From the NCBI RefSeq assembly GCF_030409305.1, contig NZ_JAUFPQ010000023.1, forward strand, positions 280,680 through 344,679: a DNA stretch of 64,000 nucleotides, read 5' to 3'. The notes under the pieces are model-generated. The model was given only the letters and a program-made list of their open reading frames with translations. It had not been told where the DNA came from and did not search any database. Source of the stretch: Halomonas maura (GTDB lineage Bacteria > Pseudomonadota > Gammaproteobacteria > Pseudomonadales > Halomonadaceae). Both the position numbers and the translations under genes were made by a program. Shown here in pieces: positions 1 through 8,301 of the stretch. Every line of letters starts with the position of its first letter. The first letter of the stretch is position 1.

Positions 1-708
1 CTTCCTGGTCGCCTTCCTGGCCTCCCGCAACGGTGCCGGATCCGGCATGCCGGAGGTGTCGTGATAGGCGGCGATCGCGTCGTCGATCTCGTCGAACCAC
101 TGGGCCCGCCCCTCATAGAGGAAAATGCCCGCCTGGCACATCTCCCGAAGGATGGCCTCACCGTGTGAGACCATGATCAAGCTCGCCTTGCCGACACGAT
201 CCCGGAAGGCCTGCTTGGCCTTGGCCTTGAAGGCCCGATCCCCCACCGACGTGGCCTCGTCCGAGAGGTAGACGTCGAAGTCGAACGCCAGGGAAAGCCC
301 GAAGGCCAGACGCGAACGCATCCCCGAGGAGTAGGTCTGCACCGGGCGGTCGAAGGCACTGCCGATCTCGGCGAACTCCTCGACGAGCTCGATGACTCGC
401 TTGACGCCCTGCCCACCGCCACCATGCACGCGCGCCACGAACTGCACGTTCTGGCGCCCGGTCATGGAGCCCTTGAACCCTCCGGTCAGGCCGATGGGCC
501 AGGAGACGCGGCAGCGGCGCTTCACCTCTCCCCGCTCGGGCGTATCCATGCCGCCGATCAATCGCAGCAGCGTCGATTTGCCCGCCCCATTGGGGCCCAC
601 CAGTCCGACGCTTACCCCTCTGGGGATCGTCAGGTTGACGTCCTTGAGCACCCAGTCGTTGTAGCGGTGGTTGTGGTAACGCTTATAGAGCCCGTTGACT
701 TCGATCAT
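1..708 (-). CDS. kpsT: Polysaccharide ABC exporter ATP-binding protein, KpsT/Wzt-like (3' end outside window)
   Basis: This ATPase would power export of a capsular or related polysaccharide across the inner membrane together with the permease encoded just upstream. The frame is open from the ATG at 706-708 to the window edge with no stop, giving at least 236 residues. Walker A GPNGAGKS lies at residues 38-45, the ABC signature is YSSGM at 126-130, and Walker B is DVYLSDE at 145-151. E. coli KpsT has about 219 residues, so this protein has a C-terminal extension of unknown length. Only 4 bp separate it from the permease stop, so the two are surely cotranscribed. The KpsT subfamily assignment rests on the short-form ATPase plus the KpsM and KpsD neighbours. 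Confidence 0.88.
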   Translation of the reverse strand, partial: MIEVNGLYKRYHNHRYNDWVLKDVNLTIPRGVSVGLVGPNGAGKSTLLRLIGGMDTPERGEVKRRCRVSWPIGLTGGFKGSMTGRQNVQFVARVHGGGGQGVKRVIELVEEFAEIGSAFDRPVQTYSSGMRSRLAFGLSLAFDFDVYLSDEATSVGDRAFKAKAKQAFRDRVGKASLIMVSHGEAILREMCQAGIFLYEGRAQWFDEIDDAIAAYHDTSGMPDPAPLREARKATRK

Positions 709-712
709 GAGA

Positions 713-1522
713 TCACTTGGCCTTCAACTCTTCCGCGAAGCGCAGATGAAGGATCATCCCCAGCGCGATCAGCGCCAGCGCGAACATCCAGACGTACAGC
801 ATGCTGATGCCCGACACGGTCTTGTAATTCTCGAAGAAGCCGAGCCGCAGGAACTCGATGGCATGGGCGATCGGGTTGTAGAGCATCAGTTGCTGGAGGT
901 GGTAGGACTTCAGGCTCATCGGGATGATCACGCCGGAGATCAGCATCAAGGGCAGCGAGATCATCTTCACGACGCGTCCTATCTCGGGCACCAGGGCGGC
1001 GGCCGCCGATATGGTGAGCCCCGCCCCGGCTCCCAGGGCCCACAACGAGAGCCAGGCCCACATCGCGAACATCGGCAGGTCGGCATAGAGGTCGAGGCCC
1101 AGCATGATTCCGCCCACGATGAAGATCAGGAAGATGAAGGTGCGCAGTAGTCCCTCGAGGACGATCCTGACCAGCACCGGGTCGATCGGCAGCACCTGGC
1201 GATAGGCGAACAGGCCCTGATTGGCCTCGATCGCCCCCACCGGACGGTTCATTCCCTCCCGAAACAGGAAGAACCCCATCAACCCGACGATCAGCCAGGG
1301 AATGAAATCGGCGCCGATGACGAAGCGGTCACCACGGATCATGGTGCGTATCGCGATGAAGATGCCCACGAAGGCCACCGGCTCGAAGATCATCCAGAAC
1401 CAGGCGAAGCGGTCCGCCATGGTGCGGGAGATGGTTTCGCGCATGAACATGGCGAACCAGACGCTGCGCGCGACCTGCCAGGGCGTGCGGACGCCGCCGT
1501 TCGATGAGTTGGCTTCGGGCAT
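713..1522 (-). CDS. kpsM: Polysaccharide ABC exporter permease, KpsM/ABC-2 type
   Basis: A 269-residue inner-membrane permease of the ABC-2 superfamily. About six hydrophobic segments are visible, including FAWFWMIFEPVAFVGIFIAI near residues 40-60 and a strongly apolar stretch around 105-160. Length and topology match KpsM (about 258 residues). The gene lies directly upstream of the ATPase on the same strand and downstream of the kpsD-like gene. Its role is to form the membrane channel through which the lipid-linked polysaccharide is moved to the periplasm. The ATG at 1520-1522 is the first in frame. Confidence 0.88.
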   Translation of the reverse strand: MPEANSSNGGVRTPWQVARSVWFAMFMRETISRTMADRFAWFWMIFEPVAFVGIFIAIRTMIRGDRFVIGADFIPWLIVGLMGFFLFREGMNRPVGAIEANQGLFAYRQVLPIDPVLVRIVLEGLLRTFIFLIFIVGGIMLGLDLYADLPMFAMWAWLSLWALGAGAGLTISAAAALVPEIGRVVKMISLPLMLISGVIIPMSLKSYHLQQLMLYNPIAHAIEFLRLGFFENYKTVSGISMLYVWMFALALIALGMILHLRFAEELKAK

Positions 1523-1545
1523 GGCACACTACCTTTAGGAGCTCG

Positions 1546-1577
1546 ACCTCCCCGGGCGAACCGCCGCCCGGGGAGGT
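1546..1577. other. Perfect 13-bp stem hairpin between kpsD and kpsM
   Basis: A perfect inverted repeat has 13-bp arms at 1546-1558 and 1565-1577 and a 6-nt loop. It lies in the 67-bp gap between the kpsD-like stop and the kpsM start. There is no T-run on the minus strand, so it is not a classical terminator. It could be a partial attenuator or an mRNA-stability element that sets the ratio of KpsD to KpsMT. Confidence 0.6.
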
Positions 1578-1589
1578 ATCGGCCCGAGG

Positions 1590-3302
1590 TTAGATATCGA
1601 GCGCGACCTTGGCGGCCACGGCGACCTGGTAGAGGATCTGGGTGATGGTGGAGGCGAGCTGCAGATTGTTGCTCGGCACCCTGGGCATCACCAGGATCTC
1701 GTCGCCGGGTCGCAGCTTGACGTCGTCGGCGTTGACCACGGCGCCGTTCTGGCGCACCACCAGGATGTGGTCATCGTCGGCGCGCTGGGTGAAGCCGCCG
1801 GCCGCTTCGATGTAGTTACGCACATCCAGACCCGGCTCGTAGACCGCCGCCTGGGGCACCACGATTTCGCCGCTGACCAGGACGGAGTCGCTGCTCTCGG
1901 GAATGGTGATCACGTCACCGTCCTGCAGTCGAATGTCGCTGATGCGATCATCCCGGGCGACGACCAGGCGGCCAGACGGCTCGACCTCACGGGCGCGTTC
2001 GACGAAGCGCTCGATCAGCTCGGCTTCCTTCACGCGGGTGCGGGCTTCTTCGTCGGTACGGGTCGGCGCCCCCAGGTAAGTGGTCTCCAGGCGGCGCAAG
2101 CTGTCTTCGAGAGACTGTCGCTGCTGCTCGGCGATGCTTTCTCGCTGCAGCGAGACGCTGTGCACGGCCGTCATGTCTTCCGGCACGGAGATGGCGTCGA
2201 GCAGTTCGCTCAGGCGAGCGTTGCGCGGCAGCGCATAGCGGGAAGGTCCATAGTAGCTGCCCTCCACCTGGACGACGATGCTCTCGTCACGCTGGTCGGC
2301 GCTGAACGTCACCTCGTCACCGCTGCGCACCGTCTGGCCGTTGAAGTCGTTGAGCGAGAAATAGCGGGCGAAGGGACCGTCAGCACGGGAACCACGCACC
2401 AGCACATGGGACACCCCGGCCTTGAGCCGCGCCAGCTTGGTCACTTCGTCGCCGCTCAGGCGATCGCCGATGAGCTCGTAGCGATACTCGCGCTGCACGT
2501 CGCCGACGACGGCCAGGGAGGGGCCGCGCTCTTCCACGACGATGGTGTCACCATCACGGAACTGCGGGCGGGGAATCGACCCTTCGATCAGGAAATCATA
2601 GAGGTCGACCCGGGCAACGGTCTGGTTGTCGCGCACCACACGAATCTTGCGGTAGCTGCCCAACTCGTTGTCGATGCCACCAGCCTGGTCGAGGAAGTAC
2701 AGCAGCGAGTCGTTCGGGGTACCGGCATAGCGGCCGGGGTTGTCCACGTAACCGGTCACGAACACCCCCACCGGCTGGACACCCTGCAGGTTGGTGTAGA
2801 CCTCCACGTTATCCGGATACACGGCGTGAATCGCCTGGCGTACGGCGTTGTCGAGCTCCTGACTGTTCTTGCCCTGCACGGCCAGCGGGCCACTGCTGGG
2901 GATGAAGATATTGCCCTGGGCATCGACGGTCAGTACGCGATCGATCTCGACGGCACCCCAGGCACGCAGAGTGACCTGATCCCCGGGCTTGACGCGATAG
3001 CCGGGCGTCAGTCCGTCGGCCATGGTGCCGCGGAAGCCCCCCTCGAAGAGGTTGGCCCCGAAGGGAGGAAGCCGATCGGCGGCCTCGTCGAGGCGGTCCT
3101 GGGGGACGGGGCCCACGGTGCCACTGCGCCAGTCGGCACGCGGCGTGTCATCCACCTCCTCGGACTCGCTGGAGGCCCGCTTCTGCTGCTGCTCCGGCAG
3201 GATGCCGGTGGACGGGTTAACCGTCTGGGCTTGGGCCAATGATCCCAGCAAGGCGCAGAATAGACCGATGAGCAGGGGCGAACAGCGTTTCACTTGCAGC
3301 AT
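1590..3302 (-). CDS. kpsD: Capsule polysaccharide export protein, KpsD/SLBB family
   Basis: A 570-residue periplasmic/outer-membrane polysaccharide export protein, close in length to E. coli KpsD (558). A Sec signal peptide covers roughly residues 1-25, ending in ALAQAQ. A Poly_export-type region begins near residue 98 (PGYRVKPGDQVTLRAWG), and several SLBB-like beta-grasp segments follow (for example GVFVTGYVDNPGRY and VLVSGEIVVPQAAVYEPG). A coiled-coil-like charged stretch occupies about 400-450. The start ATG overlaps the stop of the upstream lipoprotein gene by one base (TGATG), implying translational coupling. With KpsM and KpsT it would form the trans-envelope export path of a group 2/3-type capsule. 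Confidence 0.88.
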   Translation of the reverse strand: MLQVKRCSPLLIGLFCALLGSLAQAQTVNPSTGILPEQQQKRASSESEEVDDTPRADWRSGTVGPVPQDRLDEAADRLPPFGANLFEGGFRGTMADGLTPGYRVKPGDQVTLRAWGAVEIDRVLTVDAQGNIFIPSSGPLAVQGKNSQELDNAVRQAIHAVYPDNVEVYTNLQGVQPVGVFVTGYVDNPGRYAGTPNDSLLYFLDQAGGIDNELGSYRKIRVVRDNQTVARVDLYDFLIEGSIPRPQFRDGDTIVVEERGPSLAVVGDVQREYRYELIGDRLSGDEVTKLARLKAGVSHVLVRGSRADGPFARYFSLNDFNGQTVRSGDEVTFSADQRDESIVVQVEGSYYGPSRYALPRNARLSELLDAISVPEDMTAVHSVSLQRESIAEQQRQSLEDSLRRLETTYLGAPTRTDEEARTRVKEAELIERFVERAREVEPSGRLVVARDDRISDIRLQDGDVITIPESSDSVLVSGEIVVPQAAVYEPGLDVRNYIEAAGGFTQRADDDHILVVRQNGAVVNADDVKLRPGDEILVMPRVPSNNLQLASTITQILYQVAVAAKVALDI

Positions 3303-3712
3303 CAGCGAGTACCCCCTGCACTCAGCATGTCGGTAACCAGGCGTTGGGATTCCCAGCCCGAGTCGGTTTCGCAGGCCACCACTCGACGGGTAGCGTCACT
3401 CGCCGAGATGACCTGCAGCTTGCGGCACTCACGACCGCTGGCGGCGTGATAGGGCTCGTCCGCCATGACCTCGACGTCACGGCCCCAAGGGCTCTCGGCG
3501 AGAGTCATCACGGCACCGGCAGGCGCCTGGGCGAGAAAGCCACTGAGGTTCTCATCCAGGGTTTCCCCCTGGCCACCATCGACGACGCCGCCCGGCTTCG
3601 AGCCGGGGAATCCGCCCAAGGCGGCACAGCCACTCAGCAGCAGGGAACACCCCATGACTGCCAGGCCGCACCGGGCCGGCCGGGAGAGCAGAAGATGGGC
3701 AATCGTTGGCAT
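3302..3712 (-). CDS. Small lipoprotein coupled to the capsule export operon
   Basis: A 136-residue protein with a clear lipoprotein signal: charged start, hydrophobic core and lipobox LLSGC with Cys29 as the lipidated residue. After a glycine-rich linker, the C-terminal half (from about residue 70) holds a repeated-looking motif around DVEVMADEPYHAASGRECRKLQ and two cysteines that may pair. It resembles small lipoproteins of the DVU3141/common-antigen type, but I cannot assign a family with certainty. It is the first gene of the export operon and overlaps kpsD by one base, so it is probably an accessory outer-membrane factor for export. Confidence 0.7.
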   Translation of the reverse strand: MPTIAHLLLSRPARCGLAVMGCSLLLSGCAALGGFPGSKPGGVVDGGQGETLDENLSGFLAQAPAGAVMTLAESPWGRDVEVMADEPYHAASGRECRKLQVISASDATRRVVACETDSGWESQRLVTDMLSAGGTR

Positions 3713-4581
3713 GGTGAGTCTCTATGTCAATGATGACACCTGGAATGGTCTCGATATTCAGGTGTCGGAAATTCGAATAGTAACTTTGGCAAGCGAGGGA
3801 TCAGGCGTTTAGCCACGCTACCGCCCGAGGATTGTAACGGGCGCATTCCCTTGCCCTGACCACATGGATGTCATCCTGACGTGCCGGGCCAGCACGGAAG
3901 GCTGCCCGTTGATCCGGGCTAATCCTACGTAGGAGAAATTCCCAGCTCCAGCCCAACGGTCATGGATGCACCGATTCCTAAGTTGATCAGTCGTCACTTG
4001 CAAACACCTCTGACTGCCAAGACATACATTGGCGCAAATACGCCCGATTCCTAAGCCAAGATGTCGCCAATTGCCAACATGAAAGTCTGCTAATACATAC
4101 ACAATAAATCGGTCCTTCTTCGTTGGGTGGACGGCGTCTCCCCGAGCGGCACCTGGGATCGGGAGGCTAGCTGGACAGGCGACATGATAGGGGCGGCTCC
4201 CAGTGTCGGGCCTTCAGCCTGCTGGAAGCGCCTTGGGGTCCACAGGACTGGCCCCCGGATCCCCCCTCGACTCCCCCGCCGCCTGGAGCCTGACCTGTGG
4301 CAACTGATGCCCGTCGCCGCCCTCGACCGAGCCACGGAGGTATGCCTGGGCACCTTCGAGGGCGTGACGCCCTATGCCGAGCCGCCACGGGAGGCGATCG
4401 TCGCCGAGCCCCCGGTGCCGCTCGTGCTGCGCTCAGCCGCCCGGCCCGCGCGGCGGCGCCACCGGGCGCATCGCCTCCCGGACATGCCATAGGGGGCCGT
4501 CAGGTGGCGGTTGTCTTGATGCCCGGCCCCTGGGCGGGAGTGATGTTCGCCGTGCTGCCGACGGCGGCCGCCACTGACGGG
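3713..4581. other. Long intergenic region upstream of the capsule operon
   Basis: About 870 bp without a convincing gene. The part nearest the lipoprotein gene (3713-4100) is less GC-rich than the surroundings and is the likely promoter region of the capsule operon; I found no clear sigma-70 boxes. From 4127 to 4575 the sequence returns to very high GC and contains open frames in several phases. None has a good ribosome binding site or recognisable protein character, and this part may be a decayed gene. Confidence 0.4.
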
Positions 4582-5070
4582 CTATCCCCCCAGGCGGCGC
4601 AGGTAGCCCCCCACAAGCGCTCGCACGTACTCGGGCAGGGCCGGCGCCTTGTGGGCGCTGGGCCCGGCGACGTTGAGCGTGGCGATCTCGCACGCATCAA
4701 TGAAGCGGCTGAGCAGCGTGACCGCGCGGGCGAGCGGCACGCCCTCGGCGTCGATCAACTGGTAGGGGCGATGCCGCTTCACGCATTCCACCAGCGTCAT
4801 CTCGGTGCCCGCCGAGGGCCGCCCGGCGTAGACGATCAGGGTGCCGTCGGCCTCCATCAGGTTACGCAGGGTACGCTGGCGGTAACCGCCCTGCTCGAGT
4901 GGGGTGAGCGGGTAGCGCTCGGGAATGGGGCCGTCCTCGGCGCGGCGCCCCGGCGGGCACCAGCCGCCGCAGGGAAGGCCCGCCGCCAGGGCGGCATCCA
5001 GGGCGGCGCGGTCCACGCCGCTCTGCCCGCCCGAGATGATGCGCCTCAGCGGCTGGGTCGGGCCGCTCAT
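4582..5070 (-). CDS. YpsA-like putative molybdenum carrier family protein
   Basis: A 162-residue Rossmann-like protein of the LOG/TIR-YpsA group. The N-terminal motif ISGGQSGVDRAALDAAL (residues 11-27) and the later YAGRPSAGTEMTL (about 80-92) are the nucleotide-binding signatures of the family annotated as putative molybdenum carrier (cpYpsA). The true ligand is not established; related proteins bind nucleotide-derived ligands. I chose the ATG at 5068-5070 because it starts the conserved region. A longer frame to 5253 exists but encodes only low-complexity sequence that overlaps the next gene. The start overlaps the upstream membrane-protein gene by 4 bp (ATGA). Confidence 0.78.
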   Translation of the reverse strand: MSGPTQPLRRIISGGQSGVDRAALDAALAAGLPCGGWCPPGRRAEDGPIPERYPLTPLEQGGYRQRTLRNLMEADGTLIVYAGRPSAGTEMTLVECVKRHRPYQLIDAEGVPLARAVTLLSRFIDACEIATLNVAGPSAHKAPALPEYVRALVGGYLRRLGG

Positions 5071-5276
5071 GCGCGGGAGCCCCCGGCGGCCGCTGCCGCG
5101 TCCACACGGCCCGGCTCGGCGATGCGCTCGCCCTCCAGTGCCATGCCCTCCCCCGGCAACAGCAGGCTCGCGACCGCCAGGCCGACCGCCACGCCCAGCA
5201 CCAGGGCGAGGCTCACCCGCAGGATCGGCGAGGCATCGCGATCGCCGCGCCACAGGATCATCGGCAAAGCTGGCAT
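5067..5276 (-). CDS. Small single-pass membrane protein
   Basis: A 69-residue protein with one clear hydrophobic helix at about residues 20-41 (ILRVSLALVLGVAVGLAVASLLL) and a short charged N-terminus. It has no recognised domain. It overlaps the YpsA-like gene by 4 bp in the same direction, so the two are translationally coupled. The frame is maintained without interruption, but the short length leaves some doubt that it is real. Confidence 0.5.
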   Translation of the reverse strand: MPALPMILWRGDRDASPILRVSLALVLGVAVGLAVASLLLPGEGMALEGERIAEPGRVDAAAAAGGSRA

Positions 5277-5346
5277 GTCGTTGTCCTCGAAAATACCAAC
5301 GCCGCGACCCCAGGGGCCGCAGCGTGGATCGCGCGAGTCACCTCTC

Positions 5347-6216
5347 TCAGGACGTCAGTACGTCCTGGGTCTTGTGGGTGAAGTCGCTGGCGTCATGGCG
5401 CTCGTGGAGCTGCATGGCCGGGTCGCCGAAGGTGCGGTTGACCATGCGCCCGCGCTGCACCGCCGGGCGGGCGTCGATCTCCCTGGCCCAGCGCAGCACG
5501 TGCTGGTACTGGTGCACCTGCAGGAACTCGGCGGCGTCGTACAGCCGGCCCAGCACCAGCTGGCCGTACCAGGGCCAGGCGGCGATGTCGGCGATGGTGT
5601 AGGTGTCGCCGGCGAGATAGCGCGTCTCGGCCAGGCGGCGGTCCAGCACGTCGAGCTGGCGCTTGGCCTCCATGGCGTAGCGGTCGATGGGGTACTCCAG
5701 CGTTTCCGGCGCGTAGGCGTAGAAGTGGCCGAAGCCGCCGCCCAGGAAGGGCGCGCTGCCCATCTGCCAGAACAGCCAGTTGAGGGTCTCGGTGCGCCCG
5801 GTGAGGCTGCCCGGCAGGAACTCCTCGAAGCGCTCGGCCAGGTAGAGCAGGATCGAGCCGGACTCGAAGACCCGGATCGGCTCGGCGGGGCCGTGATCGA
5901 CCAGCGCCGGGATCTTCGAGTTGGGGTTGGCTTCCACGAAGCCGCTGCCGAACTGGTCACCCTCGCCGATGCGGATCAGCCAGGCGTCGTACTCGGCGTC
6001 CTGGTAACCCAGCTCCAGCAGCTCCTCGAACATCACCGTGGCCTTCACGCCGTTGGGCGTGCCCATGGAGTAGAGCTGGAAGGGATGCTTCCCGACCGGC
6101 AGCGCCTGCTCGTGGGTGGGCCCGGCGACGGGGCGGTTGATGCTGGAGAAGGTGCCGCCGCTGGCCTTCTCCCAGGTCCAGACCTTCGGCGGGGTGTAGT
6201 CGTTGCCTTGGCTCAT
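5347..6216 (-). CDS. yghU: Glutathione-dependent disulfide-bond oxidoreductase, YghU family
   Basis: A 289-residue glutathione transferase-fold protein of the Nu class, the same length as E. coli YghU (288). The N-terminal extension with NDYTPPKVWTWEK and the thioredoxin-like core are typical (PFQLYSMGTPNGVKATVMFEEL, NPNSKIPALVDH, ESGSILLYLAE). The C-terminal helical domain follows from about residue 150. Members bind two glutathiones and show disulfide reductase and organic peroxide activity in the cytosol. The start was placed at 6214-6216 because a good ribosome binding site (AGGAG) sits 6 nt upstream; an upstream ATG at 6267 lacks one. Confidence 0.92.
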   Translation of the reverse strand: MSQGNDYTPPKVWTWEKASGGTFSSINRPVAGPTHEQALPVGKHPFQLYSMGTPNGVKATVMFEELLELGYQDAEYDAWLIRIGEGDQFGSGFVEANPNSKIPALVDHGPAEPIRVFESGSILLYLAERFEEFLPGSLTGRTETLNWLFWQMGSAPFLGGGFGHFYAYAPETLEYPIDRYAMEAKRQLDVLDRRLAETRYLAGDTYTIADIAAWPWYGQLVLGRLYDAAEFLQVHQYQHVLRWAREIDARPAVQRGRMVNRTFGDPAMQLHERHDASDFTHKTQDVLTS

Positions 6217-6279
6217 GAGGGCTCCTCGATGGCGAGTAATCTCGCTCACCCTAGCATGTGGCGACAAATTAGCACCCTA

Positions 6280-6522
6280 TCAACCCGTTAGCGCCAAGCT
6301 ATTGGCCGCCTGTTTCCCCGCCAGCCACTCCGCAACCCGCCTCCTCCGGCACCACGCCTCGCGCGTCATCCGATACCGGCGCAGCGGACGGGCGTGGTAT
6401 TCCAGCACGCGGAAATCGCCGAAGCCGACCTTCTCCGCGACGCCCTCGCGATAGCCGTCTCCGATGAACTCGATCAGACAGAACCCATGGCCGAAGGGGG
6501 CGCAGAAGGTATGGTCGACGGG
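6280..6522 (-). pseudogene. Remnant of a VOC (glyoxalase-fold) gene, 3' end only
   Basis: An open frame without a start codon, bounded upstream by a stop at 6523-6525, begins with TFCAPFGHGFCLIEFIGDGY. This is nearly the same as the C-terminus of the intact VOC protein at 10720-11115 (TFSDPFGHGFCLIEFIGDGY). After the shared part the reading continues for about 57 residues that resemble nothing I recognise. The N-terminal two thirds of the domain are missing, so this is a fragment. See the 48-bp direct repeat that covers the shared part. Confidence 0.65.
6452..6499. repeat. 48-bp direct repeat, copy 1 (VOC gene 3' end)
   Basis: This stretch matches 10730-10777 at 47 of 48 positions in the same orientation, with a constant offset of 4278 bp. 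It codes for the C-terminal PFGHGFCLIEFIGDGY region of a VOC protein on the minus strand. The two copies bracket the YcaQ-like, DASS-fragment, GlxA-type and methyltransferase genes. Confidence 0.85.
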
Positions 6523-6606
6523 TCAGCGGTGAGGCGTGAACGTCACCCATGGCTGGCTAGCCCATGGCGCAGCTTCTAGGGAGAGCCGATCCGCTTACCG
6601 GGGCCT

Positions 6607-7812
6607 CTATCGGGCGGCCCGCTGCCAGGCGCGGCGCGCCTCGCGACCGAGGCCCCTGGGAAGGACGAGTCGAGAGGCACCGAGGTAATCGAGAAACTCG
6701 CCGGCGGCCCGTTCGAGCGCCTCGGCCAGGCCGTCGGGCAGCCTGGCCGGCAGGATATCGGGCTCCCAGTGCCAGGCGAGCAGGGTCAGGGTGCCCTGCT
6801 GGCACCTGGCGTCGAAGCGGGCCACGAAACGCTCGCCCCACAGCACCGGCAATACATAGTACCCCCAACGACGCTGGGCCTGGGGCTTGTAGACCTCCCA
6901 GACGTAATCGAAGCCGAACAGCCGGGCGACGCCGCCGCGGTCCCATATCAGCGGATCCAGCGGGGCGAGAAAGCGCACTCCCCGCTCCATGGAGGGGACC
7001 GGGTCGGGCTCAAGCATCGAGAGGGCCTCGGGCGTGGTCCAGTAGGCGCTGCCTTCCACGTCGAGCTCGATCAGCGCGCCCCGGGCGATGGCCCGGGCGG
7101 CGATGCGATCCCGCTCCGCGCGCGGGCAAGGCAGCGACCAGACGGCGTCATCGGCACTGGGACGCAGCAAGCCGGCGGCCTGCACGCGCCGCACCACCAG
7201 CCGTTGCAGGGCCTCGGCGTCCGTGGCCTCAGGCTCGCTCGCGCCCTGGGGCAGCACGCGCTCGGGCAGGTCGTAGGCATGGCGACCGCCCACGCGATGG
7301 TGCGTCATCAGGCGCCCGGCGTCCCATAGCGCCTTGAGCAGATGGCGCGAGCGCTTGGGCCCGTACCAGCTGCCGCGCAAGGCGGGATCGGCCCGCTGAT
7401 CGCCGAGCTCGAGGCTGGTGGCGGGGCCATGGCGCTCGACCTGCCCGACCAGGGCGCGGGCCTCCGAAGCATCGACGTCCACGCCCCGTTGCCGCCAGCG
7501 CCGGGCGAACCAGCGATGGAACGGCGCCTGGGCCCACCACTCCCCGGGCTGGATCAGGCTGGCCTGCTTGTCCCAGCCATCGACCAGCCAGCGCTGCCCA
7601 TAGGCCGCCTCCAGCCAGTCCCCCCGCCGGTAGCCGGGCACCCGGGCCTGCAGGACCAGGTCCGGGTTGGTGCCGACCGGCGCCAGGGGGTCGAACTGGA
7701 TGGTCCCCAGGCGACGGATGACGGTCGCCAGCGGCGCCGGCCGGAAGTGATAGCGCACCAGCAGCCGGCGGGCGGCGGCGCGCGTCAGGGTGAAGCCTTG
7801 TCGGGCGGTCAT
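6607..7812 (-). CDS. Winged-helix protein of the YcaQ family (crosslink-repair glycosylase-like)
   Basis: A 401-residue protein that matches the HTH_42/YcaQ family over its full length (E. coli YcaQ is 410 residues). Family features seen are the N-terminal RLGTIQFDPLAPVGTNPDLVLQARV region (about 35-60), a tandem winged-helix middle, and the C-terminal FLAPLDPLIWDRGGVARLFGFDYVWEVYKP block (about 285-315). E. coli YcaQ and Streptomyces AlkX-type relatives unhook interstrand DNA crosslinks and use a QxQ or QxD catalytic motif. Here QFD occurs at the expected N-terminal site, which fits glycosylase activity. The gene lies alone on the minus strand. Confidence 0.85.
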   Translation of the reverse strand: MTARQGFTLTRAAARRLLVRYHFRPAPLATVIRRLGTIQFDPLAPVGTNPDLVLQARVPGYRRGDWLEAAYGQRWLVDGWDKQASLIQPGEWWAQAPFHRWFARRWRQRGVDVDASEARALVGQVERHGPATSLELGDQRADPALRGSWYGPKRSRHLLKALWDAGRLMTHHRVGGRHAYDLPERVLPQGASEPEATDAEALQRLVVRRVQAAGLLRPSADDAVWSLPCPRAERDRIAARAIARGALIELDVEGSAYWTTPEALSMLEPDPVPSMERGVRFLAPLDPLIWDRGGVARLFGFDYVWEVYKPQAQRRWGYYVLPVLWGERFVARFDARCQQGTLTLLAWHWEPDILPARLPDGLAEALERAAGEFLDYLGASRLVLPRGLGREARRAWQRAAR

Positions 7813-7847
7813 CGGCGGTCCTTGTCTCGAGGCCTACCCCATCTTAG

Positions 7848-8285
7848 GTGAAGCGCGCGGGGTGCGGCATGGTCACGCCCTCAGTCCTGCCGATGGCGAC
7901 GGCGGCCGTGCCGGAGTACTGGCCGGCACTGGCGTTCTTCCTGATCGCCACCCTGTGGCCGTTGGCACCGGCCCAGACGGTCTTCTCCGGCTTCCACTCC
8001 TCGACCTTCTGGCTGTTCTTCGGCGGGATCGTGCTGGGCATCGCCATACGCCATACGGGCCTGGGCCAGCGCATCGCCCTGCGGCTTGCCACCCGCCTCG
8101 GCCGCACCTACGCCGGTGTGATCGTCGGGGGCACGCCGACCGAGGCCACCCTGGGCGGCGGGCATCGTGAGCTGGCAAATGGCCTGGCCCACGAGCGCCT
8201 GGCGCTCAAGCCGCACCGCCTCATCAAGCGGGACTTCCGGCGGCGGGCCACCGCCTATGCCCTGCCGGAACGGTGCGGCGCCTGA
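7848..8285 (+). pseudogene. Truncated DASS-family (SLC13-type) anion symporter
   Basis: Residues about 20-100 look like the N-terminus of a divalent anion:sodium symporter: hydrophobic helices ending in FWLFFGGIVLGIAIRHTGLGQRIALRLATRLGRTYAGVIVG. Full-length members have 450-500 residues. After about position 8130 the frame continues into roughly 40 charged residues with no membrane character and then stops. The gene has therefore lost three quarters of its length by deletion or rearrangement. It converges on the GlxA-type gene 16 bp away. Confidence 0.65.
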
Positions 8286-8301
8286 CACCGCAACGGCACC
8301 A

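Noticed and set aside
3818..4102. 94-codon minus-strand frame in the region upstream of the capsule operon
   Set aside because: No ribosome binding site, unusual composition for the genome, and it occupies the likely promoter region.
4127..4492. 121-codon plus-strand frame upstream of the YpsA-like gene
   Set aside because: High-GC sequence opens frames by chance in several phases here; there is no ribosome binding site and the translation looks random apart from a short tail.
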